64,000 bases of DNA from Pseudomonas sp. GM18 (GTDB lineage Bacteria; Pseudomonadota; Gammaproteobacteria; Pseudomonadales; Pseudomonadaceae), in contig NZ_AKJT01000131.1 in NCBI RefSeq assembly GCF_000282195.1, forward strand, positions 1 through 64,000. Direction: 5' to 3'. The notes beneath the pieces were generated by a model, which worked only from the letters and a program-made list of their open reading frames with translations, was not told the DNA's origin and did not search any database. The translations under genes were made by a program, and so were the position numbers. Shown here piece by piece: positions 52,228-61,453 of this stretch (position 1 is its first letter; every line of letters begins with the position of its first letter).

Positions 52228-52830
52228 ATGGGTTCGCTGCATCGTATCGCTGTGCTGTGTGGTTTGACGGTTTTGCTGGCCTCCACGGCCCAGGCCGAAG
52301 ACTGGAAAACCGCCAAGGACGAGGACGGCATCAAGGTGTCCTTGAGTGAGGTGACCGGTTCCCAATACAAGGCTTACCGTGGTGTAACGATCATGAAGAC
52401 CACCATGGCCAAACTGCGTGCACTGCAGGAAGACGTTCCGGGAGCCTGCGCCTGGATTCACGAGTGCAAGGTCCAGAAGCTGCTCAAGCATGAAGGCAAC
52501 CAGAGCTGGACTTACACTCAGTTCAATACACCGTGGCCGGTGACTTCTCGCGATTCGGTATTGCATGTCACCACCGTTGACGGCGCCGATGGCAGCCTGA
52601 CCCGCGAGCTGGAAGGGCAGCCGAAGTACCTTCCGGAAGAAAAAGGTTTTGTACGGGTTGCCCAGGTCAAGGGTTTCTGGAAGTTCGTGCCCAAAGGCGA
52701 TCAAGTCGAAGTGACGTATCAGGTCCACACCGATCCAGGCGGCAGCGTGCCGTCGTGGTTGGCCAACAAGTTCGTGGTCGATGCGCCGTTCAATACTCTC
52801 AAAGCCCTGAAAGAACGCGCCGAGAAGTAA
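52228..52830 (+). CDS. Periplasmic START-domain protein
   Basis: A 200-residue protein with a signal peptide (about 1-24, ending AQA) and a START-type lipid-binding domain: DGIKVSLSEVTGSQYKAYRG, WTYTQFNTPWPVTSRDSV, then GSVPSWLANKFVVDAPFNTL. Predicted to bind a hydrophobic ligand in the periplasm. ATG 52228 has AAGGA about eight bases upstream; the longer frame from 52120 runs back through the YkgJ gene. Confidence 0.87.
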   Translation: MGSLHRIAVLCGLTVLLASTAQAEDWKTAKDEDGIKVSLSEVTGSQYKAYRGVTIMKTTMAKLRALQEDVPGACAWIHECKVQKLLKHEGNQSWTYTQFNTPWPVTSRDSVLHVTTVDGADGSLTRELEGQPKYLPEEKGFVRVAQVKGFWKFVPKGDQVEVTYQVHTDPGGSVPSWLANKFVVDAPFNTLKALKERAEK

Positions 52831-53189
52831 CCGCGTATCCAGTTGATACGACCTGTTGAACAACGCCCCGATTTGATCGGGGCGTTTGCGTTTTTTACCA
52901 AGGGTTGGCTTTATTTTGTTTCCGGATATGCGTTGGACGAAATTTTCACAAAGTCTCCAAGACAATTCGCTCTCGCCTCAACGAGTCAACCCCGCAACTT
53001 TGCGCCACGCCTCTTGTCCCAGAGCGCTACAAGCGACAGTTGGGCTGCCGGACAGTAATCAATGGCAATGCCGCGGTTGATCGTGCAACATTTGCGCACC
53101 GCGCACGCCCCGGGGCCGAGGATGGCCAACAGAGGGCAAGGCGCCGCTGTATTTTTGAAACTTCAACTTCCAATGGGTCCTAAAACGAC
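52831..53189 (+). other. Intergenic region with terminator and upstream region of the LTA-synthase-like gene
   Basis: A strong terminator lies at 52862-52895: AACGCCCCGAT and ATCGGGGCGTT around TTG, then GCGTTTTTT. The rest (52896-53189) is non-coding as far as I can see. A weak hairpin-prone CGCACGCCCCGGGGCC patch occurs around 53100-53116. No convincing Shine-Dalgarno is present before ATG 53190. Confidence 0.7.
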
Positions 53190-55283
53190 ATGGCAAACCC
53201 GGACGCCCTGAATCAGCAGCGAGCTTCTAGTCGCCTGCTGCAACCGACCGTCAAATCGCATCTGGCCTACACGCTGTTGTGCGCCCTGATCATGATGGTC
53301 ATGTTCAGCCTGCTGCGCGTCGCGCTGCTGGTCTACAACCGCTCGATGATCCTCGACACACCGGCTTCGACTTTCCTGGAAGCGTTCGCCAACGGCCTGC
53401 GTTTCGACTTGCGCCTGGTGGTTTACCTCAGCGTCCCGCTGCTGCTGGCCCTGTTCAGCGCCCGGGCCATGGCGGCCCGCGGGTTCTTCCGGCTCTGGTT
53501 GACCGTTGCCTCGAGTATCGCGCTGTTCCTCGGCCTGATGGAGATGGACTTTTACCGCGAGTTCCACCAGCGCCTCAACGGCCTGGTCTTCCAGTATGTG
53601 AAAGAAGACCCGAAAACCGTGATGAGCATGCTCTGGTACGGTTTCCCGGTAGTTCGCTATCTGTTGGCCTGGGCCGTGGGCACGTTGATTCTGACCCTGG
53701 CGTTCAAGGGCGCCGACCGCGCCACGCGTCCTCGCGGGCCGTTCAGCGGTGGCAGCATTGGCACGCGCCAGGTCGCTCCGTGGTATGTGCGCGGCGTAGT
53801 GTTCGTGGTCTGCCTGATGGTCTGTGTGGTCGCGGCGCGTGGCACCCTGCGCCAGGGCCCGCCGCTGCGTTGGGGTGATGTTTACACCACCGACTCGAAC
53901 TTCGCCAACCAGTTGGGCCTCAACGGCACGCTGTCGCTGATCGCGGCGGCCAAGAGCCGGATGTCCGAAGATCGCGACAATATCTGGAAGGCAACGCTGC
54001 CACAGCCGCAAGCTCAGCAAATCGTGCGTGACATGTTGGTGATGCCGGACGAAAAACTGGTGGATGCCGATATCGCAGCGGTGCGTCGCGATTACATGCC
54101 GCCGGCCGACAAGACCCTTCCGATCAAGAACGTCGTCGTGATCCTGATGGAAAGCATGGCCGGTCACTCGGTGGGGGCCTTGGGCGCACCGGGCAACATC
54201 ACGCCGTATCTCGACAAACTGTCGAAAGAAGGCCTGCTGTTCGATCGCTTCTTCTCCAACGGGACGCATACCCACCAGGGTATGTTCGCCACCATGGCCT
54301 GCTTCCCGAACCTGCCGGGTTTCGAATACCTGATGCAGACCCCGGAAGGCAGCCACAAGTTGTCCGGCCTGCCGCAGCTGCTCAGCGCACGTGATTACGG
54401 CGACGTGTATGTCTACAACGGCGATTTCGCCTGGGACAACCAGTCGGGTTTCTTCAGCAACCAGGGCATGACCAACTTCATTGGTCGTAACGACTTCGTG
54501 AACCCGGTGTTCTCCGACCCGACCTGGGGCGTATCCGACCAGGATATGTTCGACCGTGGTCTGGTAGAGCTCAAGGCGCGGGAAAACGGCAAGCCGTTCT
54601 ATGCGTTGCTGCAAACCCTGTCCAACCACACGCCATATGCCTTGCCGACACCATTGCCGGTTGAACCTGTAACCGATCGCGGCAGCCTGAACGAGCATTT
54701 GACCGCCATGCGTTACGCGGACTGGGCAGTGGGTCAATTCTTTGAAAAGGCCCGCAAGGAGCCGTACTTCAAGGAAACCCTGTTTGTCATCGTTGGCGAC
54801 CATGGTTTTGGCAACGAGCGTCAGATCACCGAAATGGACCTGGGCCGCTTCAACGTGCCGATGTTGATGATCGCACCGGGCATCCAGGAAAAGTTCGGCC
54901 AGCGTGACCACACCGTGGGCACCCAGATCGACATCGTGCCGACCATCATGGGCCGTATTGGTGGCGAAGTACGTCATCAGTGTTGGGGACGCGACCTGCT
55001 CAATCTGCCTGAAGGCGACACCGGTTTTGGCGTGATCAAGCCGTCGGGTAGCGAGCAGACCACCGCCATCGTCACGGCTGACCAGATCCTGGTGCTGCCG
55101 AAAGAAAAGGAAATGGCGCCGAAGATGTACCAGTACGAACTGGGTGCGACGCCTCACGCCGAGATCGTTCCGGATGCACCGCGTACAGCTGAGCTGAAGC
55201 TCAAGCTCGAAGCGTTCCTGCAAACGGCGACCAAGAGCCTGCTCGATAACACCGCCGGTGTGGTTAACGGCAAACCGGACTAA
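53190..55283 (+). CDS. LTA-synthase-family membrane phospho-transferase
   Basis: A 697-residue enzyme: about five N-terminal transmembrane helices (between residues 20 and 215), then an extracytoplasmic sulfatase-fold domain. Metal-site elements are VVILMESMAG (Glu), SNGTHTHQGM with the Thr nucleophile, and VIVGDHGFGNE (Asp, His). In Gram-negative bacteria such proteins move phosphoglycerol or phosphoethanolamine from lipids onto periplasmic glucans or other envelope polymers (OpgB-like). The acceptor cannot be read here. Monogenic, with its own terminator. Confidence 0.88.
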   Translation: MANPDALNQQRASSRLLQPTVKSHLAYTLLCALIMMVMFSLLRVALLVYNRSMILDTPASTFLEAFANGLRFDLRLVVYLSVPLLLALFSARAMAARGFFRLWLTVASSIALFLGLMEMDFYREFHQRLNGLVFQYVKEDPKTVMSMLWYGFPVVRYLLAWAVGTLILTLAFKGADRATRPRGPFSGGSIGTRQVAPWYVRGVVFVVCLMVCVVAARGTLRQGPPLRWGDVYTTDSNFANQLGLNGTLSLIAAAKSRMSEDRDNIWKATLPQPQAQQIVRDMLVMPDEKLVDADIAAVRRDYMPPADKTLPIKNVVVILMESMAGHSVGALGAPGNITPYLDKLSKEGLLFDRFFSNGTHTHQGMFATMACFPNLPGFEYLMQTPEGSHKLSGLPQLLSARDYGDVYVYNGDFAWDNQSGFFSNQGMTNFIGRNDFVNPVFSDPTWGVSDQDMFDRGLVELKARENGKPFYALLQTLSNHTPYALPTPLPVEPVTDRGSLNEHLTAMRYADWAVGQFFEKARKEPYFKETLFVIVGDHGFGNERQITEMDLGRFNVPMLMIAPGIQEKFGQRDHTVGTQIDIVPTIMGRIGGEVRHQCWGRDLLNLPEGDTGFGVIKPSGSEQTTAIVTADQILVLPKEKEMAPKMYQYELGATPHAEIVPDAPRTAELKLKLEAFLQTATKSLLDNTAGVVNGKPD

Positions 55284-55299
55284 GTTTTTCCGGAATACA

Positions 55300-55330
55300 A
55301 AAGAGGCCCTTCACAGGGCCTCTTTTTTTT
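55300..55330. terminator. Bidirectional terminator between LTA-synthase-like and DUF3309 genes
   Basis: AAAGAGGCCCT and AGGGCCTCTTT pair perfectly around TCAC, with eight T downstream on + and a short T tract on the reverse strand. Confidence 0.88.
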
Positions 55331-55343
55331 GCCGGTAAAATCT

Positions 55344-55496
55344 TCATATCTTGCCAAGCAACAGCAGGATCAATAGCACCACCAACACCGTGCCGATGAT
55401 ACCGGACGGGCCGTAACCCCAACTTCTGGAGTGCGGGAAGACCGGCAAACCACCTATCAGCAACAGGATAAGAAGAACGATAAGAATTGTGCCCAT
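55344..55496 (-). CDS. DUF3309 small membrane protein
   Basis: A 50-residue protein, MGTILIVLLILLLIGGLPVF through WGYGPSGIIGTVL to a second hydrophobic helix ending LLLLGKI. Two transmembrane segments flank the PxxPHSRSWGYGPSG loop typical of DUF3309, often associated with stress responses in proteobacteria. AAGGAAATAG lies before ATG 55496. Convergent with the LTA-synthase-like gene. Confidence 0.88.
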   Translation of the reverse strand: MGTILIVLLILLLIGGLPVFPHSRSWGYGPSGIIGTVLVVLLILLLLGKI

Positions 55497-55790
55497 GTCT
55501 ATTTCCTTGCTGGAAGCATTGTGGATTTGACTTGGCGTTTCAGCCGTTCAGCTGGACTGTATTAATCCGCGCTGCTTACAAAATCCGACTCGCGGCAATG
55601 AAAAATAATTCCAGGTTTTTTTAATGTTTTTGGACGGTACGCTTATTTCTTTGACAGCGTTTCGACGTTGAAACAACCGGACCGCGCCGTGGTTCATCGC
55701 TGGCCATTCAGCACTCTGATGGAGCGTGGGTCGCGCATTATCCTTCGCTACACTCGGTGCATCTTCCCCGGAACAACAAGGCTGTTTGCT
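55497..55790. other. Divergent intergenic region between DUF3309 and SDR genes
   Basis: This 294-base spacer must hold both promoters. A TTGACA occurs at about 55652 and a CTACACT-like -10 around 55748-55754, 40 bases before the SDR start. I see no gene or repeat. Confidence 0.4.
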
Positions 55791-56606
55791 ATGCAAAATC
55801 GCATGATGATCACTGGCGCGGGCTCAGGCCTGGGTCGCGAAATCGCGCTGCGCTGGGCGCGTGAAGGCTGGCAACTGGCCTTGTCGGATGTCAGTGAGCC
55901 CGGCCTGCAGGAAACCCTCAAGTTGGTGCGCGCAGCCGGCGGTGACGGCTTCATTCAGCGCTGCGATGTGCGCGACTACAGTCAGTTGACCGCCTTCGCC
56001 CAAGCCTGCGAAGAGAAACTCGGCGGTATCGATGTCATTGTCAACAATGCCGGTGTGGCCTCGGGCGGGTTCTTCAGTGAACTGTCGCTGGAGGACTGGG
56101 ATTGGCAAATCGCGATCAACCTGATGGGCGTGGTCAAGGGCTGCAAGGCCTTCCTGCCGCTGCTGGAGAAAAGCAAAGGCAAGATCATCAACATCGCCTC
56201 GATGGCGGCGCTGATGCAAGGCCCGGCCATGAGCAACTACAACGTGGCCAAGGCGGGTGTGGTGGCATTGTCCGAAAGTCTGCTGATTGAACTGGCCCAC
56301 GAGGAAGTCAGCGTGCATGTAGTTTGCCCGTCGTTCTTCCAGACCAATCTGCTGGACTCCTTCCGTGGCCCGACCCCGGCCATGAAAGCCCAGGTTGGCA
56401 AATTGCTGGAAAGCTCGCCGATCACCGCTGCTGATATTGCCGACTACATCTATCGGCAGGTCGCCGCCGGCGAATTCTTGATTTTGCCTCACGAGCAGGG
56501 CCGCATGGCCTGGGCGATCAAACAGAAAGACCCGCAATTGCTCTACAACGAAATGACTGTGATGGCCGACAAAATGCGCGCCAAGGCCAAACAAAACGCA
56601 GGCTGA
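55791..56606 (+). CDS. SDR-family oxidoreductase
   Basis: A 271-residue classical SDR: MMITGAGSGLGREIAL, IVNNAGVASGG, and the catalytic Ser-Tyr-Lys in IASMAALMQGPAMSNYNVAKAGV. The C-terminal part is of the broad YdfG/short-chain acyl or retinol dehydrogenase-like type. ATG 55791 gives a normal N-terminus; the 41-codon upstream frame lacks character. The substrate is unknown. YnfA follows 64 bases downstream. Confidence 0.85.
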   Translation: MQNRMMITGAGSGLGREIALRWAREGWQLALSDVSEPGLQETLKLVRAAGGDGFIQRCDVRDYSQLTAFAQACEEKLGGIDVIVNNAGVASGGFFSELSLEDWDWQIAINLMGVVKGCKAFLPLLEKSKGKIINIASMAALMQGPAMSNYNVAKAGVVALSESLLIELAHEEVSVHVVCPSFFQTNLLDSFRGPTPAMKAQVGKLLESSPITAADIADYIYRQVAAGEFLILPHEQGRMAWAIKQKDPQLLYNEMTVMADKMRAKAKQNAG

Positions 56607-56670
56607 ACTTGCCCGTGCGCAACACCGTCGCTAGGGTGGCCGCAATCGGTCATCCTCACGAGACGTTTGC

Positions 56671-57003
56671 ATGCTCAATTACCTGTGGTTTTTCCTCGCC
56701 GCGCTGTTCGAAATCGCCGGCTGCTTCGCTTTCTGGATGTGGCTGCGCCAGGGTAAAAGCGTGTTGTGGATCATCCCGGCCTTGCTCAGCCTGACGTTGT
56801 TTGCGCTACTGCTGACCCGGGTCGAAGCGAGCTATGCCGGCCGCGCCTATGCCGCTTACGGTGGCATTTACATCATCGCGTCGATTGGCTGGTTGGCGGT
56901 GGTTGAGCGGATTCGTCCACTGGGCTCGGACTGGATTGGCGTAGCGCTGTGTGTGCTTGGGGCGAGTGTCATTCTGTTCGGTCCGCGGTTCTCCGCTTCC
57001 TGA
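56671..57003 (+). CDS. YnfA/UPF0060 membrane protein
   Basis: A 110-residue protein of four hydrophobic helices, MLNYLWFFLAALFEIAGCFA to VALCVLGASVILFGPR, with VEASYAGRAYAAYGGIYI in the middle. The family is related to small multidrug-resistance pumps and has been linked to efflux in some enterobacteria; its role in Pseudomonas is not established. Confidence 0.93.
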   Translation: MLNYLWFFLAALFEIAGCFAFWMWLRQGKSVLWIIPALLSLTLFALLLTRVEASYAGRAYAAYGGIYIIASIGWLAVVERIRPLGSDWIGVALCVLGASVILFGPRFSAS

Positions 57004-57122
57004 AGGATCGGTCCTTCATTCAAGCGGTTTGTCGGACACGTCCGTCAGGGTGATGCAGCCTGCATTGTAGGGCGGGACTGTTTTGCGGCCGTTGCATTGA
57101 AGACCCGCTCTGCACCGGGCAT

Positions 57123-57148
57123 CTTCAGGGACCGGTAACCCTGAAGGA
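57123..57148 (+). promoter_or_regulatory. SD-sequestering hairpin with two ANGGA motifs before csrA
   Basis: CTTCAGGG (57123-57130) and CCCTGAAG (57139-57146) pair perfectly around ACCGGTAA, burying most of the Shine-Dalgarno. AGGGA (57127-57131) and AAGGA (57144-57148) match the CsrA core motif ANGGA. Autorepression of translation is inferred. Confidence 0.6.
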
Positions 57149-57156
57149 TGAATGCC

Positions 57157-57342
57157 ATGCTTGTACTCAGTCGCGTTGTGGGCGAATTGATATCCATTGG
57201 TGACAACATTTCCGTGCGGGTGCTCGCCGTCAACGGAAGCAGTGTGCGCTTCGGTGTTGAAGCGCCACAGCAAGTCAACGTACACCGCGCCGAAGTCTAC
57301 GAGCGCATCCAGATCAAACAGGCAAAAGCCAAAGTTCGTTGA
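57157..57342 (+). CDS. csrA: CsrA/RsmA-family translational regulator, divergent paralogue
   Basis: A 61-residue RNA-binding dimer subunit: MLVLSRVVGELISIGDNISV, and the key Arg44 in VHRAEVYERIQ is kept. Position 7, usually Arg or Lys (LTRRVGE or LTRKVGE), is Val, so RNA contacts in strand 1 may differ from RsmA and RsmE. The start at 57157 is chosen because AAGGA (57144-57148) overlaps the earlier ATG 57148 and stands about eight bases before this one. The gene is preceded by a hairpin and convergent with yheU. Confidence 0.9.
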   Translation: MLVLSRVVGELISIGDNISVRVLAVNGSSVRFGVEAPQQVNVHRAEVYERIQIKQAKAKVR

Positions 57343-57343
57343 C

Positions 57344-57571
57344 TCAGTCGAACAGGTGCTTGGGCACGTCGTGCTTGAGCATCAACTGGCATTGCTCGCT
57401 TTCCGGATCGAAGACGATCAGCGCCTGGCCCTTGGTCAATGCCTGACGGACACGCAACACACGGGTTTCCAGCGGCGTGTCATCGCCGTTGTCCGTGCCG
57501 TCACGGGTCACGAAATCCTCGATCAGGCGGGTCAGGGTGTCGACTTCAAGTTGGTCGTGGGGGATCAGCAT
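57344..57571 (-). CDS. YheU-family protein
   Basis: A 75-residue UPF0270/YheU protein: MLIPHDQLEVDTLTRLIEDF, VTRDGTDNGDDTPLETRV and LTKGQALIVFDPESEQC match the family layout. The function is unknown. GAGGTGCCTT precedes the ATG. It ends two bases from the convergent csrA stop. Confidence 0.9.
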   Translation of the reverse strand: MLIPHDQLEVDTLTRLIEDFVTRDGTDNGDDTPLETRVLRVRQALTKGQALIVFDPESEQCQLMLKHDVPKHLFD

Positions 57572-57663
57572 AAGGCACCTCGGTTAAACATTGGCGCGAT
57601 GCTACGGCGAATGACAGGTTGCGGCTAGCCTGAGCTCATCTGTCGCCTGCACCCGGGTATCGC

Positions 57664-59646
57664 TCAGACTTTTCCGCGGATCAACTGGCGCAAGGCAAAA
57701 CGGTTGGGATGGCAGGCTTCGGCCACCGCTTTGGGCAAGGGCAGCGGCTCGTTCTCAAGCCATGCCGCCAACAGCTCGCCAGACAATGGCGCGGTGATCA
57801 AACCGCGAGAACCATGACCGCTGTTGACGTAAAACCCATCAAGCCACGGGCAGGGCACATCGGGCACTTGCCGGGCATCTTTGCTCAGCGCGGCATAGGC
57901 ATTGGCGAAGCTGGCCTGGTCGGCCAGTGGTCCGACGATCGGCAGGTAATCGGGACTGGTGCAGCGGAATGCCGCGCGTCCTTCAAGCTGCTGCGGGTCC
58001 AGGTCTTGAACATGCAGACGGGTGACCAGGTCGGTGGAGATTTCTTCGAGCAACGCCAGGTTGCCGAGGTGCTCGGCAACGGTCGGGGCCAGATCATCGC
58101 TCTTGAAATCGAAGCTGGCGCCAAGCGTGTGTTCGCCCAGACGTGCGGGTGCCACATAGCCTTCGGCGCAGACGACGGTCGCCAGGCTCTGGCTTTCGGG
58201 GGTTTGCGCCAGTCGGGTAATTTGGCCGCGAATGCGTTTGAGGGGCAACTCGGCGCTCTGGGGAAAACGCTTGATCTCGGCGGCGCCGGCCAGAATCACC
58301 ACGGGCGCGCTGGCCAGCAGTGCATCGCCGTCCCAGGCCTGCCATTGATCCTCCACCTTGCGCAGTTCCACCACCTCGCGATGGGGCAGCCACTGAATGC
58401 TCGTTGAAGACGCTTGCCACTGGCACAACGCGGGTGGATGAACCCAGCCACCTTCAGGGAAGAACAGGCCGCCGTGCTCCAGTACGATGCCGGCTCGGGC
58501 CTGTGCTTGCGGTTGATCGAGCAGGTGCGCCAGGTCTGGCGAAAAGGCCGCAGCCAATTGCACTTGACGCTCGGCTTCCTTGGCATTGAAGGCCAGTTGC
58601 AAGACCCCGCAATCGTCCCAGTCGACGCCGCGCTGCAACTGTTCCAGCAGACGCCGGGTGTAACCAAAACCGCTGACGATCAATTGCGACAACGCCGTGC
58701 CATGCGCAGAAAGCTTGAGGTACAGCACGCCTTGAGGATTGCCCGAGGCTTCCTGCGCCAGTGCTTCGTGGCGCTCCAAAAGGCTCACTTGCCAACCCCG
58801 CGCGGCGAGGCTGGCGGCACTGGCACAACCGGCCAGCCCGGCGCCGATCACCAGGGCGCGGCGTTCGCCGGTCAGCGGGGTCGGGCGAGCGAACCACGGT
58901 TTTGTCGCGGCAGGAGGTGCGGTCTCTTCAGGCCAGCCGAGGAAGGTGCCCCGCAGGATCTCCCATTTGTGGCCGATGCCTGGCGTGCGCTTCATTTTGA
59001 AGCCCGCCGCGTTCAGCAGGCGGCGCACCCAACCGGTGCTGGTGAAGGTGCTGATGGTCGAGCCGGGTGCCGCCAGACGGGCCAGTTCGGCAAACAGTTC
59101 GGCGGTCCACATGTCGGGGTTTTTCGCCGGGGCGAAACCGTCGAGGAACCAGGCGTCGATCTGCGCGTCCAGTTGCGGCAACTGCTCCAGCACATCGCCG
59201 ATCAGCAAGGTCAGGGTGACGCGGCCGTTGCCCAGCACCAGCCGCTGAAAGCCCTGATGGATCGCCACGTATTGCGCCAGCAGTTGATCGGCGAACGGCT
59301 TGAGCTCCGGCCATAACGCCAGGGCCCGTTGCAGGTCGGGGGCGCTCAGCGGGTACTTTTCGACACTGACAAAATGCAGCCGCGCACCGGCCACCGCGTG
59401 CTGTTCGAACAACTGCCAGGCACAGAGGAAATTCAGCCCGGTGCCGAAACCGGTCTCGCCAATCACCAGTCGCCCACTTGCCGGCAATGCGGCGAAGCGG
59501 TCACGCAAATCGTTTTGCTCCAGAAACACGTAGCGGGTTTCTTCAAGGCCCGACTGGTCGGAAAAATACACATCATCGAACACCCGCGAGCGCGGGCGAC
59601 CTTGGTCGTCCCAGTCAAGCTGGGCGTGGGGCAATACAGGTTTCAT
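57664..59646 (-). CDS. mnmC: Bifunctional tRNA mnm5s2U34 enzyme MnmC
   Basis: Completes 5-methylaminomethyl-2-thiouridine at tRNA position 34. The 660-residue fusion has an N-terminal MnmD methyltransferase (RLVIGETGFGTGLNFLCAWQ, WFLDGFAPAKNPDMW, up to about residue 235) and a C-terminal FAD oxidase (ALVIGAGLAGCASAASLAARG, YVNSGHGSRGLITAPLSGEL) that removes the carboxymethyl group. Length and domain order match the E. coli enzyme. Monocistronic on the reverse strand. Confidence 0.96.
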   Translation of the reverse strand: MKPVLPHAQLDWDDQGRPRSRVFDDVYFSDQSGLEETRYVFLEQNDLRDRFAALPASGRLVIGETGFGTGLNFLCAWQLFEQHAVAGARLHFVSVEKYPLSAPDLQRALALWPELKPFADQLLAQYVAIHQGFQRLVLGNGRVTLTLLIGDVLEQLPQLDAQIDAWFLDGFAPAKNPDMWTAELFAELARLAAPGSTISTFTSTGWVRRLLNAAGFKMKRTPGIGHKWEILRGTFLGWPEETAPPAATKPWFARPTPLTGERRALVIGAGLAGCASAASLAARGWQVSLLERHEALAQEASGNPQGVLYLKLSAHGTALSQLIVSGFGYTRRLLEQLQRGVDWDDCGVLQLAFNAKEAERQVQLAAAFSPDLAHLLDQPQAQARAGIVLEHGGLFFPEGGWVHPPALCQWQASSTSIQWLPHREVVELRKVEDQWQAWDGDALLASAPVVILAGAAEIKRFPQSAELPLKRIRGQITRLAQTPESQSLATVVCAEGYVAPARLGEHTLGASFDFKSDDLAPTVAEHLGNLALLEEISTDLVTRLHVQDLDPQQLEGRAAFRCTSPDYLPIVGPLADQASFANAYAALSKDARQVPDVPCPWLDGFYVNSGHGSRGLITAPLSGELLAAWLENEPLPLPKAVAEACHPNRFALRQLIRGKV

Positions 59647-59824
59647 GGCAGGCTCGGCAACGGCAAGGTGGCCATTCTAGCCGATCGCCGTGGCGGTGCT
59701 TGATCCATGGCAAAAGGCACGTTCGACCTGTCGCTGAAATTCTGCTACAGGGCTGCGATCTTTTGGCCATTTTTGCATCACCGCACACCTGCTAGTCTTG
59801 CTCAATCCTGGAAGGAGCGCGCTC

Positions 59825-61348
59825 ATGTTCGAATCCGCCGAAATCGGTCATGTCATCGACAAAGAAACCTATGAAGCCGAACTGCCGGCGTTGCGTGAGG
59901 CCTTGCTCGAAGCGCAGTTCGAACTTCGGCAGCAACACCGTTTTCCAGTGATCATTTTGATCAACGGCATCGAAGGGGCCGGCAAGGGCGAGACGGTCAA
60001 GTTGCTCAACGAATGGATGGACCCACGCTCGATCGAGGTTCGTACGTTCGACCAGCAGACCGACGAAGAGCTGGCGCGACCGCCCGCCTGGCGTTACTGG
60101 CGGATGTTCCCGGCCAAGGGGCGCATGGGGATTTTTTTCGGCAACTGGTACAGCCAGATGCTGCAAGGAAGGGTTCATGGCGTGCTCAAGGACCCGCGAC
60201 TCGATCAAGCCATCAACGGCGCCGAGCGGCTGGAGAAGATGTTGTGCGACGAAGGCGCGCTGATCTTCAAGTTCTGGTTTCACCTCTCCAAGAAACAAAT
60301 GAAAGCGCGGCTCAAGGCGCTGGCCGATGACCCGCTGCACAGCTGGCGCATCAGCCCGCTGGACTGGCAGCAATCCGAGACCTACGACAAGTTCGTGAAG
60401 TACGGCGAACGGGTGCTGCGCCGTACAAGCCGCGACTATGCGCCGTGGCATGTGATTGCCGGCGTGGACGCGCGTTATCGGAGCCTGGCGGTCGGCAAGA
60501 TCTTGCTCGAAGGCCTGCAAAGCGCGCTGAAGCGACCCAGGATTCATCCGGACAAAGTCAGTGCCGCGCCCTTGTCCCCCAGCGTCGACCAGGTCAACTT
60601 GCTCGACAGCCTCGATCTGACCCTGCACCTGGACAAGGACGATTACGAAGAACAGCTGATTACCGAACAGGCACGATTTTCCGGGCTGATGCGCGACAAA
60701 CGCATGCGTCGCCACGCGTTGATCGCGGTGTTCGAAGGTAACGACGCGGCAGGCAAGGGCGGGGCGATCCGGCGGGTGGCCGCGGCGCTCGATCCACGCC
60801 AGTACAACATTGTGCCAATCGCCGCACCCACCGAAGAAGAACGGGCGCAGCCGTATCTGTGGCGGTTCTGGCGGCATATTCCGGCGCGAGGAAAATTCAC
60901 CGTGTTCGACCGTTCCTGGTATGGCCGGGTGCTGGTGGAACGCATCGAAGGTTTTTGCAGCAAGGCGGACTGGTTACGCGCCTACGGTGAGATCAACGAC
61001 TTCGAAGAACAGATCGCCGATGCCGGGGTGATCGTGGTCAAGTTCTGGCTGGCCATCGACAAACAGACTCAACTGGAGCGTTTCCAGGAGCGCGAAGAGA
61101 TCCCCTTCAAGCGCTTCAAGATCACTGAAGACGACTGGCGCAATCGTGACAAGTGGGACGATTACCGCGCCGCCGTCGGCGATATGGTCGACCGCACCAG
61201 CACTGAGGTATCGCCCTGGACATTGGTAGAAGCCAACGACAAGCGCTGGGCGCGGGTCAAGGTTCTTCGCACCCTCAATGAAGCGTTGGAGGAGGCGTTC
61301 GAAAAGTCCGACAAACGCGAGAAGAAACTGCAAAAGCGCAAGCGCTGA
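59825..61348 (+). CDS. pap: Polyphosphate:AMP phosphotransferase, double-domain PPK2
   Basis: A 507-residue enzyme with two fused PPK2 domains, each with a P-loop: INGIEGAGKGETVKLLNEW in the first and VFEGNDAAGKGGAIRRV in the second, plus Walker B-like FDRSWYGRVLVERIEGF. In PA3455-type (class II) enzymes it transfers phosphate from polyphosphate to AMP. GGAAGGAG precedes ATG 59825. No polyphosphate gene is adjacent. Confidence 0.92.
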   Translation: MFESAEIGHVIDKETYEAELPALREALLEAQFELRQQHRFPVIILINGIEGAGKGETVKLLNEWMDPRSIEVRTFDQQTDEELARPPAWRYWRMFPAKGRMGIFFGNWYSQMLQGRVHGVLKDPRLDQAINGAERLEKMLCDEGALIFKFWFHLSKKQMKARLKALADDPLHSWRISPLDWQQSETYDKFVKYGERVLRRTSRDYAPWHVIAGVDARYRSLAVGKILLEGLQSALKRPRIHPDKVSAAPLSPSVDQVNLLDSLDLTLHLDKDDYEEQLITEQARFSGLMRDKRMRRHALIAVFEGNDAAGKGGAIRRVAAALDPRQYNIVPIAAPTEEERAQPYLWRFWRHIPARGKFTVFDRSWYGRVLVERIEGFCSKADWLRAYGEINDFEEQIADAGVIVVKFWLAIDKQTQLERFQEREEIPFKRFKITEDDWRNRDKWDDYRAAVGDMVDRTSTEVSPWTLVEANDKRWARVKVLRTLNEALEEAFEKSDKREKKLQKRKR

Positions 61349-61453
61349 GCCGATGGTTACGCATACGCCGGGTGAATGATTGTCGCGGTCAGTCATAGGG
61401 TGGACTTATGCTCGGTCCAACTCCTGACTGACAACAACAATGAGGTGCATGCC

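Noticed and set aside
53163..55223. 686-codon reverse-strand frame opposite the LTA-synthase-like gene
   Set aside because: Low-complexity His/Gln/Arg-rich translation without motifs; the + strand protein has transmembrane segments and a metal site.
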